NCBI GenBank assembly: GCA_016779005.1
Contig: JADHOL010000016.1
Coordinates: 1 to 38,254 of the forward strand
Source: Alphaproteobacteria bacterium
GTDB lineage: Bacteria; Pseudomonadota; Alphaproteobacteria; Puniceispirillales; Puniceispirillaceae
Reading direction: 5' to 3'
Length of the DNA: 38,254 bases
Positions 18,751 to 25,770 of the stretch are shown in pieces; positions within the stretch are counted from its first letter, which is position 1; every line of letters starts with the position of its first letter. The notes under the pieces are model-generated. The model worked only from the letters and a program-made list of their open reading frames with translations. It had not been told where the DNA came from and did not search any database. The position numbers were made by a program, and so were the translations under genes.

Positions 18751-19935
18751 ATGAGTAATCCTGTATATATTTTATCGGCATTGCGTTCTGCTATTGGTAG
18801 TTACGGTGGCGCTTTAAAAGATACATCCCCAATTGATTTGGGAATTAGTGTTGCAAGCAACGCTATCAAGCAATCTGGGCTGAATCCTGAACAAATTGGA
18901 CATGCTGTTTATGGCCATGTGATACACACAGAACCAAAGGATATGTATTCACCAAGATGCATTGCAATGGGTGCAGGATTGCCAGAAACATCTCCTGCTT
19001 TTCAGGTAAATAGATTATGCGGCTCTGGATTGCAGGCAGTTGTAAGTGCATGCCAGCTTATCGAGTTAGGAGATACCCACGCAGCATTAGCAGGCGGGGT
19101 AGAGGTGATGTCGCGGTCTGGCTATTTGCTTGCCAACCACCGATTTGGCGCAAGAATGGGTGATGGATCAGTTCAAGATATGATGATGGGAGCGCTTCAC
19201 GATCCCTTTAGCGGCGTGCATATGGGCGTGACAGCAGAGAATATTGCCGATGAATATAATATTTCAAGAGAGGAAATGGACGCATTTGCAATTACGTCTC
19301 AAGAGCGTGCAATCGCGGCTGCAAAGGCTGGGTTCTTTAAAGAACAAATAGTGCCCATTGAGGTAAAACAACGCCGCACCAGTGTGATGTTTGACGAAGA
19401 TGAACATATTAAACCAGATACCTCAAAAGAGGCCCTAGCTGGCTTGAGAGCTGCTTTTAAGAAAGATGGTGCGGTAACTGCTGGCAATGCGTCTGGCATT
19501 AATGATGGAACTGCCTCGATAGTGCTTGCGAATGAGACAGTAACTAACTCAAACGGCAAAGAGCCAATGGCCCGCATAGTTAGCTATGGGTTTGGCGGTG
19601 TATCCCCTCATATTATGGGTATGGGGCCTGTTCCGGCTAGCAAGATGGCTCTTGAGAAAGCAGGACTTAAGATAAGTGACCTTGATGTGATTGAGAGCAA
19701 TGAAGCCTTTGCTGCCCAAGCCTGTGCCGTTTCCAAAGCACTCATCTTGCCTGCTGAAATTGTGAACCCAAATGGGGGGGCAATTGCTCTTGGCCATCCG
19801 GTAGGCGCAACTGGGGCAATATTGCTTACCAAGTTAGTTCACGAGTTAATGCGTATTAATGGCAAATACGGTATGGCAACAATGTGTATTGGCGGCGGTC
19901 AGGGTATAACGGTAATTGTGGATGCCGCATTATAA
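18751..19935 (+). CDS. Acetyl-CoA C-acyltransferase (thiolase II)
   Basis: 394-residue biosynthetic-type thiolase condensing two acyl-CoA units, or cleaving 3-ketoacyl-CoA. The catalytic set is complete: nucleophile C90 in NRLCGSG, H349 in GGAIALGHPVGATGA and the base C379 in CIGGGQG, matching the spacing of PhaA/AtoB-type enzymes. AAAGGA at 18737-18742 supports the start. It could serve polyhydroxyalkanoate or ketone-body metabolism (PhaA, BktB or AtoB); the immediate neighbours do not decide, so no symbol is given. Confidence 0.95.
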   Translation: MSNPVYILSALRSAIGSYGGALKDTSPIDLGISVASNAIKQSGLNPEQIGHAVYGHVIHTEPKDMYSPRCIAMGAGLPETSPAFQVNRLCGSGLQAVVSACQLIELGDTHAALAGGVEVMSRSGYLLANHRFGARMGDGSVQDMMMGALHDPFSGVHMGVTAENIADEYNISREEMDAFAITSQERAIAAAKAGFFKEQIVPIEVKQRRTSVMFDEDEHIKPDTSKEALAGLRAAFKKDGAVTAGNASGINDGTASIVLANETVTNSNGKEPMARIVSYGFGGVSPHIMGMGPVPASKMALEKAGLKISDLDVIESNEAFAAQACAVSKALILPAEIVNPNGGAIALGHPVGATGAILLTKLVHELMRINGKYGMATMCIGGGQGITVIVDAAL

Positions 19936-19980
19936 TCTAGCTGACAATAATTTTGAGTGCCGTAATGATCTTAACTTCAA

Positions 19981-20010
19981 CTTAAATCAGCTTAAATCAA
20001 CTCAAATCAG
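19981..20010. repeat. Three tandem 10-base repeats after the thiolase gene
   Basis: Exact-length units CTTAAATCAG, CTTAAATCAA and CTCAAATCAG run head to tail in the short gap between the convergent thiolase and small-secreted-protein genes. A 10-base period is close to one helical turn. A short complementary TGATTT follows near 20018-20024, so a weak hairpin is possible. No function is assigned. Confidence 0.7.
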
Positions 20011-20013
20011 TGA

Positions 20014-20280
20014 TTATTTGATTTTACAGTAGAATTCACGCTGGCAATCGGTGCGAGGATCTTCTGTTGATACAACAACATCATCCCCTGCTTTTTGTGG
20101 TCTATATCTACAAGAAGTGCTGGTTGCGTCACGTTCTACCTTGTATAATCTGCATAGCTGAAATTTTACAGGCGGGTCTTTTTTAGGGATATACATTCTA
20201 CCCTCAGCCATTGCAGCTGATGTCGCTGAGAATTGCAGCAACATAATTCCTAATATCAGATATCCCGCACAAATCCTCAT
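20014..20280 (-). CDS. Small secreted cysteine-containing protein, unknown
   Basis: 88 residues, not recognised. An N-terminal signal peptide is clear (hydrophobic residues 6-20, then SATSAAMAEG with an Ala-X-Ala-like cleavage site near 22-25). The mature part would be about 63 residues, basic, with four cysteines (one near LCRLYK, one near TSCRYR, and two in the C-terminal CQREFYC), suggesting two disulfides in the periplasm. It starts seven bases after the stop of the upstream 70-residue gene and is the last gene of a leftward set. Confidence 0.65.
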   Translation of the reverse strand: MRICAGYLILGIMLLQFSATSAAMAEGRMYIPKKDPPVKFQLCRLYKVERDATSTSCRYRPQKAGDDVVVSTEDPRTDCQREFYCKIK

Positions 20281-20287
20281 CTAAGCA

Positions 20288-20500
20288 TCACTTCTCTGAT
20301 TTTGAATTTTCAGTGTCTTCAGCAGAGCCAGGAAGATACGCCTTCCCCTGCACTGCTCGTGCACCAAGGAATTCCATATCGTCAGAATTGGTTTCTGTTA
20401 ATTGATTTAACTTTGTCTCAATCAATTTTTCTGCCTGTTCTAATGTGTCTGCTTCAATCTCCGCAATACCGTCGATGATCCAGTGAACTTTTACGTTCAT
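20288..20500 (-). CDS. Small conserved-looking protein, unknown
   Basis: 70 residues, beginning MNVKVHWIIDG and rich in Glu, with a beta-alpha-beta feel: a strand, then a helix containing LEQAEKLIETKL, then an acidic disordered tail. The pattern resembles small DUF-type proteins in which a strand is followed by a helix of the EADTLEEAE kind, but I cannot name the family. The frame extends to a GTG at 20512, but GGAGGT at 20505-20510 lies four bases before the ATG at 20500 and decides the start. It precedes the secreted cysteine protein by seven bases. Confidence 0.7.
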   Translation of the reverse strand: MNVKVHWIIDGIAEIEADTLEQAEKLIETKLNQLTETNSDDMEFLGARAVQGKAYLPGSAEDTENSKSEK

Positions 20501-20557
20501 ATCTACCTCCACCCTAACCTGTCCAATTCGCTGATTAATCGCTATAATGTAATGATA

Positions 20558-21190
20558 TCACTTTATAGTGGACAGCGTATCAAATATCTCACTTGCTCTA
20601 TTTTGTAATTCAACAATTGATTTTATCTCAACCATCCCTTCAACTTCATCACGGGCAAGAAACGCGCCTTCGATTAAAAAGGCGCTTGCTATAGAATACC
20701 AAAGATACGCCTCTTCAAAATTTGGCTCCTCAACGAGCTCTTTGTAAAATAATGCAAGCTCCATTAGTGCAGACTTATCGCCTGTATCAATTCGGCTCAG
20801 AAGAGTCTCTTCAATTCTTTCTCGCGTTAATTTTAAGGCATCATCAGGCAAAAGGCTTATTATATCTTTGCTTAATTCTTCGGCAGGCTCGATACCGCCA
20901 AGATAAGCAGACCAAGCCCAGTATAATGCTTGCTGATAATTGCGTGGCCTGCCTTTTCCCGATTGTAATAATAAGGCAAGATTATACTGAGCATCATGCT
21001 GAGCTGCATTAGCTTGCAGCTCAAATAAAGTTACAGCATGTTGATAATTCTTATCTTTAACTGCTTGGACAGCCTCTGCAAACGTAATGTTGCTTGTGGT
21101 TATATCACCAAGCGCCATATTGGCAGGTATCACAAACGCTGCTAGGAACGAAAAAACGCGAATTCCAATTCTGATTGCTTTGAAGCACAT
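20558..21190 (-). CDS. Secreted Sel1/TPR-like repeat protein
   Basis: 210 residues with an N-terminal signal peptide (hydrophobic 8-26, ALGD cleavage region). Two Sel1-like repeats follow: YNLALLLQSGKGRPRNYQQA with ALYWAWSAYLGG (about 69-100) and a second, more diverged unit LMELALFYKELVEEPNFEEA with YLWYSIASAF (about 140-171). Such alpha-solenoids act as periplasmic protein-binding scaffolds. It starts four bases after the stop of the upstream gene with a nitrile-hydratase-leader-like domain, so the two are coupled. A role in flagellar or envelope assembly is possible from position only. Confidence 0.8.
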   Translation of the reverse strand: MCFKAIRIGIRVFSFLAAFVIPANMALGDITTSNITFAEAVQAVKDKNYQHAVTLFELQANAAQHDAQYNLALLLQSGKGRPRNYQQALYWAWSAYLGGIEPAEELSKDIISLLPDDALKLTRERIEETLLSRIDTGDKSALMELALFYKELVEEPNFEEAYLWYSIASAFLIEGAFLARDEVEGMVEIKSIVELQNRASEIFDTLSTIK

Positions 21191-21194
21191 AAGC

Positions 21195-21584
21195 TTATCG
21201 GCCAGCCATCATTACAAGCTGAAGGTAGAAAATTCGGGTTCGAAATTTCGAATTTGCCCGTCGTTCATAAACAACAATTCTCGGACGCGAGGAATCTGGT
21301 TTTTGAAACTCAACATCCATTGATTCTGGCAAAAACACGCCATTTAATTCAAGGGTGCCTTGTGGATCTTCTGAAAAACTTCGATGGAATTTTTGATCTA
21401 TCCAGATTCGAGCTAAAACTCTGCCAAGTATGTCTGGGAGCTGTTCTCTAACCGCTTTTTTATCTGCAAGATATACATCTTCATTAACCAGAGAGAGTGA
21501 TGATACATTTTTTGTTTTTTTAATGACTGCGGGTAAATTTCCGTTTTTCACAGGAACCAACGCATTTGAATTATTGCTGCTCAT
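21195..21584 (-). CDS. Small protein with a nitrile-hydratase-leader-like (NHLP) domain
   Basis: 129 residues. Residues 1 to about 40 are a low-complexity Asn/Ser/Lys region without a signal peptide. Residues 50-108 look like the nitrile hydratase alpha-like leader domain: a helix with ILGRVLARIWIDQKFHRSF, then SEDPQGTLELNGVFLPESMD and a closing strand with RPRIVVYERR, matching the family pattern of aromatic-D-x-x-F, DP, and G-x-x-L-P. The C-terminal 20 residues (basic, then LQLVMMAGR) would be the only possible core peptide, and no Gly-Gly cleavage site is seen. No modifying enzyme is nearby. It is divergent from flgG and leads the four-gene leftward set. Function unknown; the domain call is by eye. 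Confidence 0.7.
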   Translation of the reverse strand: MSSNNSNALVPVKNGNLPAVIKKTKNVSSLSLVNEDVYLADKKAVREQLPDILGRVLARIWIDQKFHRSFSEDPQGTLELNGVFLPESMDVEFQKPDSSRPRIVVYERRANSKFRTRIFYLQLVMMAGR

Positions 21585-21710
21585 AGCATTTCCGAATCAG
21601 TCTCTAATTTATTCTATCATGCCATAAATTAGCAAACATGAAAATAGCGTTATTTAAGCTTTAAAATTATTTGGTTAAAAACTAAAAAATTTAAGCTATC
21701 TCCTTTTTAC

Positions 21711-21724
21711 GGCACGATTCTTGA
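21711..21724 (+). promoter_or_regulatory. Candidate sigma-54 promoter upstream of flgG
   Basis: GGCACG at 21711-21716 and TTGA at 21721-21724 place GG and the -12 position exactly ten bases apart, as in sigma-54 promoters. The -12 dinucleotide is GA rather than GC, and the base before GG is C rather than T, so it is weaker than the other three sites in this window. The leader to the flgG ATG would be about 37 bases. Confidence 0.45.
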
Positions 21725-21772
21725 ATTCATTAACGCTGAAGTAATTTAAATTTGTCTCAAGGATTATCACCT

Positions 21773-22549
21773 ATGATCAATATCATTCGAACTGGATTGG
21801 ATGCTTCCAATAAGGAAATTTCAACAATTTCGCATAATCTGGCTAATGGATCTACGATTGGTTTTAAGAAAAGCTCAGCTGAATTTACAGATATTTATTC
21901 ACAACAAGTGGAGCTAAGAGACAATATTGACGTAGGTCTTGGAACTCGATTTGTGGGCGCACAGCGCAATCATCAGCAAGGAAGCTTCATCCAAACCGAT
22001 GGCTCACTCGACCTTGCCATAAATGGTAATGGATTTTTCCCAGCACAAGCAGCTGATGGCACAATCAATTACACAAGAGACGGTTCACTCTCGATGGATA
22101 ATGAGGGGAATATAATCTCCTCCAAAGGTGACAAGATACTATCAGATAATGGAACACCGTTAAAAATTCCGTTTCAAGTAAAAAATGAGAAAGACGAAAT
22201 TGAAACCCTAGCAGAAGTAAAAATCGAAGAAAATGGGGCAATAAACACATTATACAGCAATGGTTCAACAGCCCTTATTGGAAATGTCGGGTTAGCCATA
22301 TTTGCGAATGAAACTGGTTTAAAAGAGGTTGGCATGAACCAATATCGGCCAACCCCTATGTCAGGAGCTGCAAGAATTGGCAGGGCAGGCGAGACTAATT
22401 TTGGCAGGATCCAATCAGGCGCGCTAGAGGCATCTAATACCGATGCAACAGCAGAAATGACCAAGATGATTAAGGCACAACAAGCATTTTCAGGGTCATC
22501 TAGAATGCTTCAGGCTGAGGCAGATATTACAAAACGATTGATGGGATAA
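21773..22549 (+). CDS. flgG: Flagellar rod protein FlgG (distal rod)
   Basis: 258 residues. The N-terminal rod/hook motif TISHNLANGSTIGFKKSSAEF and the C-terminal ALEASNTDATAEMTKMIKAQ are the coiled-coil-forming ends of axial proteins. The start RTGLDASNKEISTISHNLAN and the central LDLAINGNGFF closely follow FlgG of polar-flagellate gammaproteobacteria. FlgF is the alternative, since the two are paralogues and only one copy is present here. The frame extends to a TTG at 21752, but the ATG at 21773 matches the family start and has AAGGA upstream at 21758-21762. It stands alone, convergent with the unknown gene after fliA, with the stops two bases apart. Confidence 0.8.
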   Translation: MINIIRTGLDASNKEISTISHNLANGSTIGFKKSSAEFTDIYSQQVELRDNIDVGLGTRFVGAQRNHQQGSFIQTDGSLDLAINGNGFFPAQAADGTINYTRDGSLSMDNEGNIISSKGDKILSDNGTPLKIPFQVKNEKDEIETLAEVKIEENGAINTLYSNGSTALIGNVGLAIFANETGLKEVGMNQYRPTPMSGAARIGRAGETNFGRIQSGALEASNTDATAEMTKMIKAQQAFSGSSRMLQAEADITKRLMG

Positions 22550-22551
22550 CA

Positions 22552-23064
22552 TCACCGTAGCGGGAATATAAAATCAATATGTTTGATGATGATTTCTCGT
22601 GTATCCTCAATATATAAATCCCCATTAACACTGACGCTTAGCTTGTCTTGCAAATAAAGTGTCACCGTAATTGGCCTTCCAACAGACCGGATTGCGATAA
22701 ATTTTTCAGTTAACGCGTTGAAGTGTGAGGCCGGCATTACCCCCTTGCACTGCATCACCGGTCTGTCTCTTGGGATAATAACCCCGCCAGAAAAACCACT
22801 AGAAAAACCGCCAGAAAAACCACCAGAAAAACCACCAGAAAAACCGCCAGAAAAACCGTCATAAGATGCATCTTGCGGTACCTCTTCAGCACTGTTTTTA
22901 TAATGTTGGATTTCTACATTACATTTACCACGTGCGATGGTAAGCAGCGTGCATGATAAGCTTAATTGCTGATCCGTCGTATTATTCAATACAGATAAGT
23001 CTGCTGTCTGAACAGACATTTGGATTGAATCGATTTGGCTCCATTCGAGCGTATCAAGCGACAT
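22552..23064 (-). CDS. Unknown protein with GGFS tandem repeat, coupled to fliA
   Basis: 170 residues, no recognised family and no signal peptide. Residues 1 to about 65 form one domain. Then a low-complexity linker of Gly-Gly-Phe-Ser units (about residues 70-94) encoded by six 12-base repeats joins a C-terminal domain with a PilZ- or FlgZ-sized beta pattern (PITVTLYLQDKLSVSVNGD); that comparison is weak. The start codon lies inside the end of fliA (11-base overlap), so translation is coupled and a flagellar role is likely. It ends the flhA-flhF-flhG-fliA operon, a position where chemotaxis or motility accessory genes often follow. Confidence 0.7.
   Translation of the reverse strand: MSLDTLEWSQIDSIQMSVQTADLSVLNNTTDQQLSLSCTLLTIARGKCNVEIQHYKNSAEEVPQDASYDGFSGGFSGGFSGGFSGGFSSGFSGGVIIPRDRPVMQCKGVMPASHFNALTEKFIAIRSVGRPITVTLYLQDKLSVSVNGDLYIEDTREIIIKHIDFIFPLR
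22787..22858 (-). repeat. Six tandem 12-base repeats encoding GGFS units
   Basis: Six units of CCAGAAAAACCR (plus-strand orientation) run without gaps; the second has CTAG in place of CCAG. They are in frame and encode the flexible Gly/Phe/Ser linker of the gene after fliA. The near-identity of the units points to recent slippage expansion, so the copy number may vary between strains without breaking the frame. Confidence 0.9.
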
Positions 23065-23773
23065 CTTGCTGATTGGCTTTTTGAATGAATTCCCGCAATT
23101 TTCGAACAGCTGATTTTTTGATTTGAGATACTCTTCCAGTTGTAACTTCTAATACTTCTGCAATCTCATATACATTTAACTCTTCGACATAATATAATTG
23201 TATTACAAGCGCTTCTTTCTCAGGCAGGGTTGTAAGAGCTTCTTTTAAAAGAGATTTCATCTCGGTTTCGTTTAGCTGTTCTTCGGGCGTATTTTCTTCT
23301 GATACAAACCAAATAGAAAACTCATCATAAACGCCGTCCAGAGATTGATGCACATTAGCTTGAAAAGCATGTTCCCAATCCATCATTTCCTGATCAGAAA
23401 TCCCCAAATTCTCAGCAACTTCCCTACTATTTGGATCTCTGCCAAGAGATTGACGTAGATTCTCCTCAGCTATTTTTGTTTTCTGCTGCATCTGAATGGT
23501 TGTTCTGCACAAATTAGATGATTTGCGAAGATGATCAATGATTGTGCCGCGCACCCTAATACTGGCGTAGCTAGCAAAACTCGCCCCTTCTTGAACCGTG
23601 TAGTTCTGGGCCGCAAGAACCAGCCCATAATAGCCTGTCTGGATTAAATCTTCGATTTCAACAGATGCATGAACGCGCCCATAAATATGCCAAGCAATTT
23701 TCTTCACCAGTTCCAGATGACCAGAAACAAGATCCTCAACATTTGGTTTTTGTTCAGGATAACTTGGGCGCAT
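23054..23773 (-). CDS. fliA: RNA polymerase sigma-28 factor FliA
   Basis: 239-residue flagellar sigma factor. Region 2 is VEIEDLIQTGYYGLVLAAQNY preceded by LVKKIAWHIYGRV; region 3 carries RDPNSREVAENLGIS; region 4 is the helix-turn-helix LNVYEIAEVLEVTTGRVSQIKKSA near the C-terminus. It should direct late flagellar genes (flagellin, motor, chemotaxis) and be held by FlgM, which is encoded at 31184. The start overlaps the flhG stop by one base (TAATG), and the end overlaps the next gene. Many alphaproteobacteria run flagella without FliA, so its presence here is notable. Confidence 0.93.
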   Translation of the reverse strand: MRPSYPEQKPNVEDLVSGHLELVKKIAWHIYGRVHASVEIEDLIQTGYYGLVLAAQNYTVQEGASFASYASIRVRGTIIDHLRKSSNLCRTTIQMQQKTKIAEENLRQSLGRDPNSREVAENLGISDQEMMDWEHAFQANVHQSLDGVYDEFSIWFVSEENTPEEQLNETEMKSLLKEALTTLPEKEALVIQLYYVEELNVYEIAEVLEVTTGRVSQIKKSAVRKLREFIQKANQQDVA

Positions 23774-24576
23774 TAGCCGACTCTCTTGCTTTGAACAATG
23801 TGCTGATCGAAAAAGCGTATTCCGCCTGTTTCATTCTTTGGGGAATTCAATATGTTTTTTGCAATTCTCTGAAAACACGCATTTTCTCTGCTGTCTTTTG
23901 CTTCTGTGCTAATCGGCTTTCTTGAAACAATAGATTGCCGAATTCGGGTGGATAATGGCAAATGCCCTACATAATCAAGATTTACGTCTAAAAACTTTTG
24001 AGCTATCGAATTAAACTTTTCAAAATGCGCTTTTGCCTGTGCTTCGCTCTGGGTCATATTCACCACAACTGAAAAATTAGATAACCCAGCTTCCAGATGT
24101 GCCGCTTTAATAAGTGAATAAGCATCCAGAAAACTTGTGGGCTCGCCCACCAAGACAATAAGCACTTTGTCTGCTGCAGAAACAAATGCAAGTGAGCTAT
24201 CGGACGCACCAGCTGGCACGTCAGCAACGAGCATATCAGTTTCATCTGCAATTTCATCAAACAAGCGAATGGTTTGGTATCTGGTTTTCTTATCAAGATT
24301 CAACATATCAATAAGCCCGCTACCACCAGATGCAAATTTAAGCCCTGCTGGACCAGAACATAAGGTTTGTTCGATGGACACGTTTCCTTTTAACGCGTCA
24401 CTGATGAAATAGTCAGGTTTGACCCCTAACAAGATATGGGCGTTTGCCATACCAAAATCAGCATCTAATAACGTAGTTCGCTTATTCATCTGTGCAAATG
24501 TGAGACTCAAATTGACGGACATGCTGGTCTTGCCAACGCCCCCTTTTCCACTTGCTACTGCGATTGATGTTGCCAT
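23773..24576 (-). CDS. flhG: MinD/ParA-like flagellar number regulator FlhG (FleN)
   Basis: 267-residue deviant-Walker ATPase with GKGGVGKT at residues 10-17, the DADFGMANAHILLG motif (40s) and VVNMTQS near the base-binding loop. FlhG limits flagellar number, antagonises FlhF and in gammaproteobacteria also restrains the sigma-54 activator FlrA/FleQ. Oddity: the protein begins directly with the first beta strand (MATSIAVASGKGG); the N-terminal helix with the DQAxxLR-type motif that stimulates FlhF GTPase in studied species is missing, and no upstream in-frame start is apparent that would restore it. It lies between flhF (32 bases away) and fliA (one-base overlap). Confidence 0.9.
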   Translation of the reverse strand: MATSIAVASGKGGVGKTSMSVNLSLTFAQMNKRTTLLDADFGMANAHILLGVKPDYFISDALKGNVSIEQTLCSGPAGLKFASGGSGLIDMLNLDKKTRYQTIRLFDEIADETDMLVADVPAGASDSSLAFVSAADKVLIVLVGEPTSFLDAYSLIKAAHLEAGLSNFSVVVNMTQSEAQAKAHFEKFNSIAQKFLDVNLDYVGHLPLSTRIRQSIVSRKPISTEAKDSRENACFQRIAKNILNSPKNETGGIRFFDQHIVQSKRVG

Positions 24577-24608
24577 AATTTAACTCTTTCTAATACTAGC
24601 CTAACAGG

Positions 24609-25739
24609 TCAGCAGTTTTCTTTCAAATATTGAGATAAAATTGCTTCACTTGCTATTGCTATTGCTCCGACAATTGACTTAGTGCCTGTCAATAATGCTA
24701 TTTGCGCTCTTGAAGAAATCAACGCAGAAAGCTCAACAGGTGATAATTCACATTCATCTAATTTTGTAAGTGCTGTAACAGGCTCTAAACTATCATAAAG
24801 TGAAGATTGATGTGTAATCATCTGACTATTATAATTACCTGCTAATGTTTGAATAATCGTTAATTCCCGTGGTGCAAAAATTTCATTTGCCTGTTTCAAC
24901 AGCGCAACTATTTTTGCAGCTTCAGTAGAAAAATCCAATATGAATTGTGTATCTTTTTGTTTCAATAGAGACAAGACAGAGCTTATTCCCACCTGCTTGA
25001 CAGGCATATTTAGTAATCTTCCAAACGCTTTTAAGTCATCTGTGGGCTGCGAGGCTGTTTGGGTAACAGATACTAATACTGGTTTGCCAAACTTGGCTGT
25101 ATCAGCGCAGCAGGTGGCAATTTTTGCCGCCAGAGTTGTTTTTCCAGAGCCACTACTGCCTACTAATGCAATAATACGCGACTCATAAATATTTTCTGCA
25201 AAGGGCGCTATAAGCTTGCGGGATAATGAACGCAAAAATGAAAAACGACCTCGCTCTTGATCTTGTTCTGCAAAACTGCTCGCAAAGGCATCAATCAATT
25301 CTGGTGAAAACCCAGCTTGCATTAACTGCACTGGCAAGCTATGTCCTAATTCAACTGACAGCTCGTCACGCTTTGTGAGCATTAATCCTGTCATCATTGA
25401 TTTAAGGGATGAAATTTCTGTTTTTAGAGATTCAAAATCATCTTTTGATATTGCTGATGTGTTTTTTGAGGATAACACATCTTGAGTTGATACAATCTCA
25501 GCAAAAGCTTTTTTAGGGGATGGATTTGTATCAATTAATTTGGAATCAAAGATTTTAGAGAATGCTTTTACAGAGGGACGATGGGTTTCCTTTGTCATCG
25601 TTGATTCATTAGTTGCACGCATCGACACTCTACCATTTTTCTTGGTTGTGTTAATGATATAGGCATCTTCGCCCAGCTGCTCAAATACATCTTCCATTGC
25701 AGATGCAGTATCTTTTGCGGTTACTGTAATTGTTGCCAT
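24609..25739 (-). CDS. flhF: Flagellar SRP-type GTPase homologue FlhF, degenerate active site
   Basis: 376 residues. The N-terminal ATITVTAKDTASAMEDV and AYIINTTKKNGR match the FlhF B-domain start; a linker follows, then a four-helix N-domain (about 120-185) and a G domain with P-loop GSSGSGKT at 194-201 and TKLDE at 325-329. FlhF marks the pole for flagellar assembly together with FlhG. Oddities: where SRP GTPases carry the DTAG (G3) motif, this protein has ILDFSTEA at 267-274, and where they have the D-T-x-R-x-A-A (G2) loop it has VTQTASQPTD. GTP may be bound but hydrolysis looks doubtful. AAGGA ten bases before the ATG supports the start. Confidence 0.85.
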   Translation of the reverse strand: MATITVTAKDTASAMEDVFEQLGEDAYIINTTKKNGRVSMRATNESTMTKETHRPSVKAFSKIFDSKLIDTNPSPKKAFAEIVSTQDVLSSKNTSAISKDDFESLKTEISSLKSMMTGLMLTKRDELSVELGHSLPVQLMQAGFSPELIDAFASSFAEQDQERGRFSFLRSLSRKLIAPFAENIYESRIIALVGSSGSGKTTLAAKIATCCADTAKFGKPVLVSVTQTASQPTDDLKAFGRLLNMPVKQVGISSVLSLLKQKDTQFILDFSTEAAKIVALLKQANEIFAPRELTIIQTLAGNYNSQMITHQSSLYDSLEPVTALTKLDECELSPVELSALISSRAQIALLTGTKSIVGAIAIASEAILSQYLKENC

Positions 25740-25770
25740 AATCTTTAGTCCTTCTTATATTTCTGAGTGA

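Noticed and set aside
22787-22858. Short regular repeats that could be taken for a CRISPR array
   Set aside because: The units are 12 bases, contiguous and without spacers, and they encode GGFS in frame; there are no cas genes.
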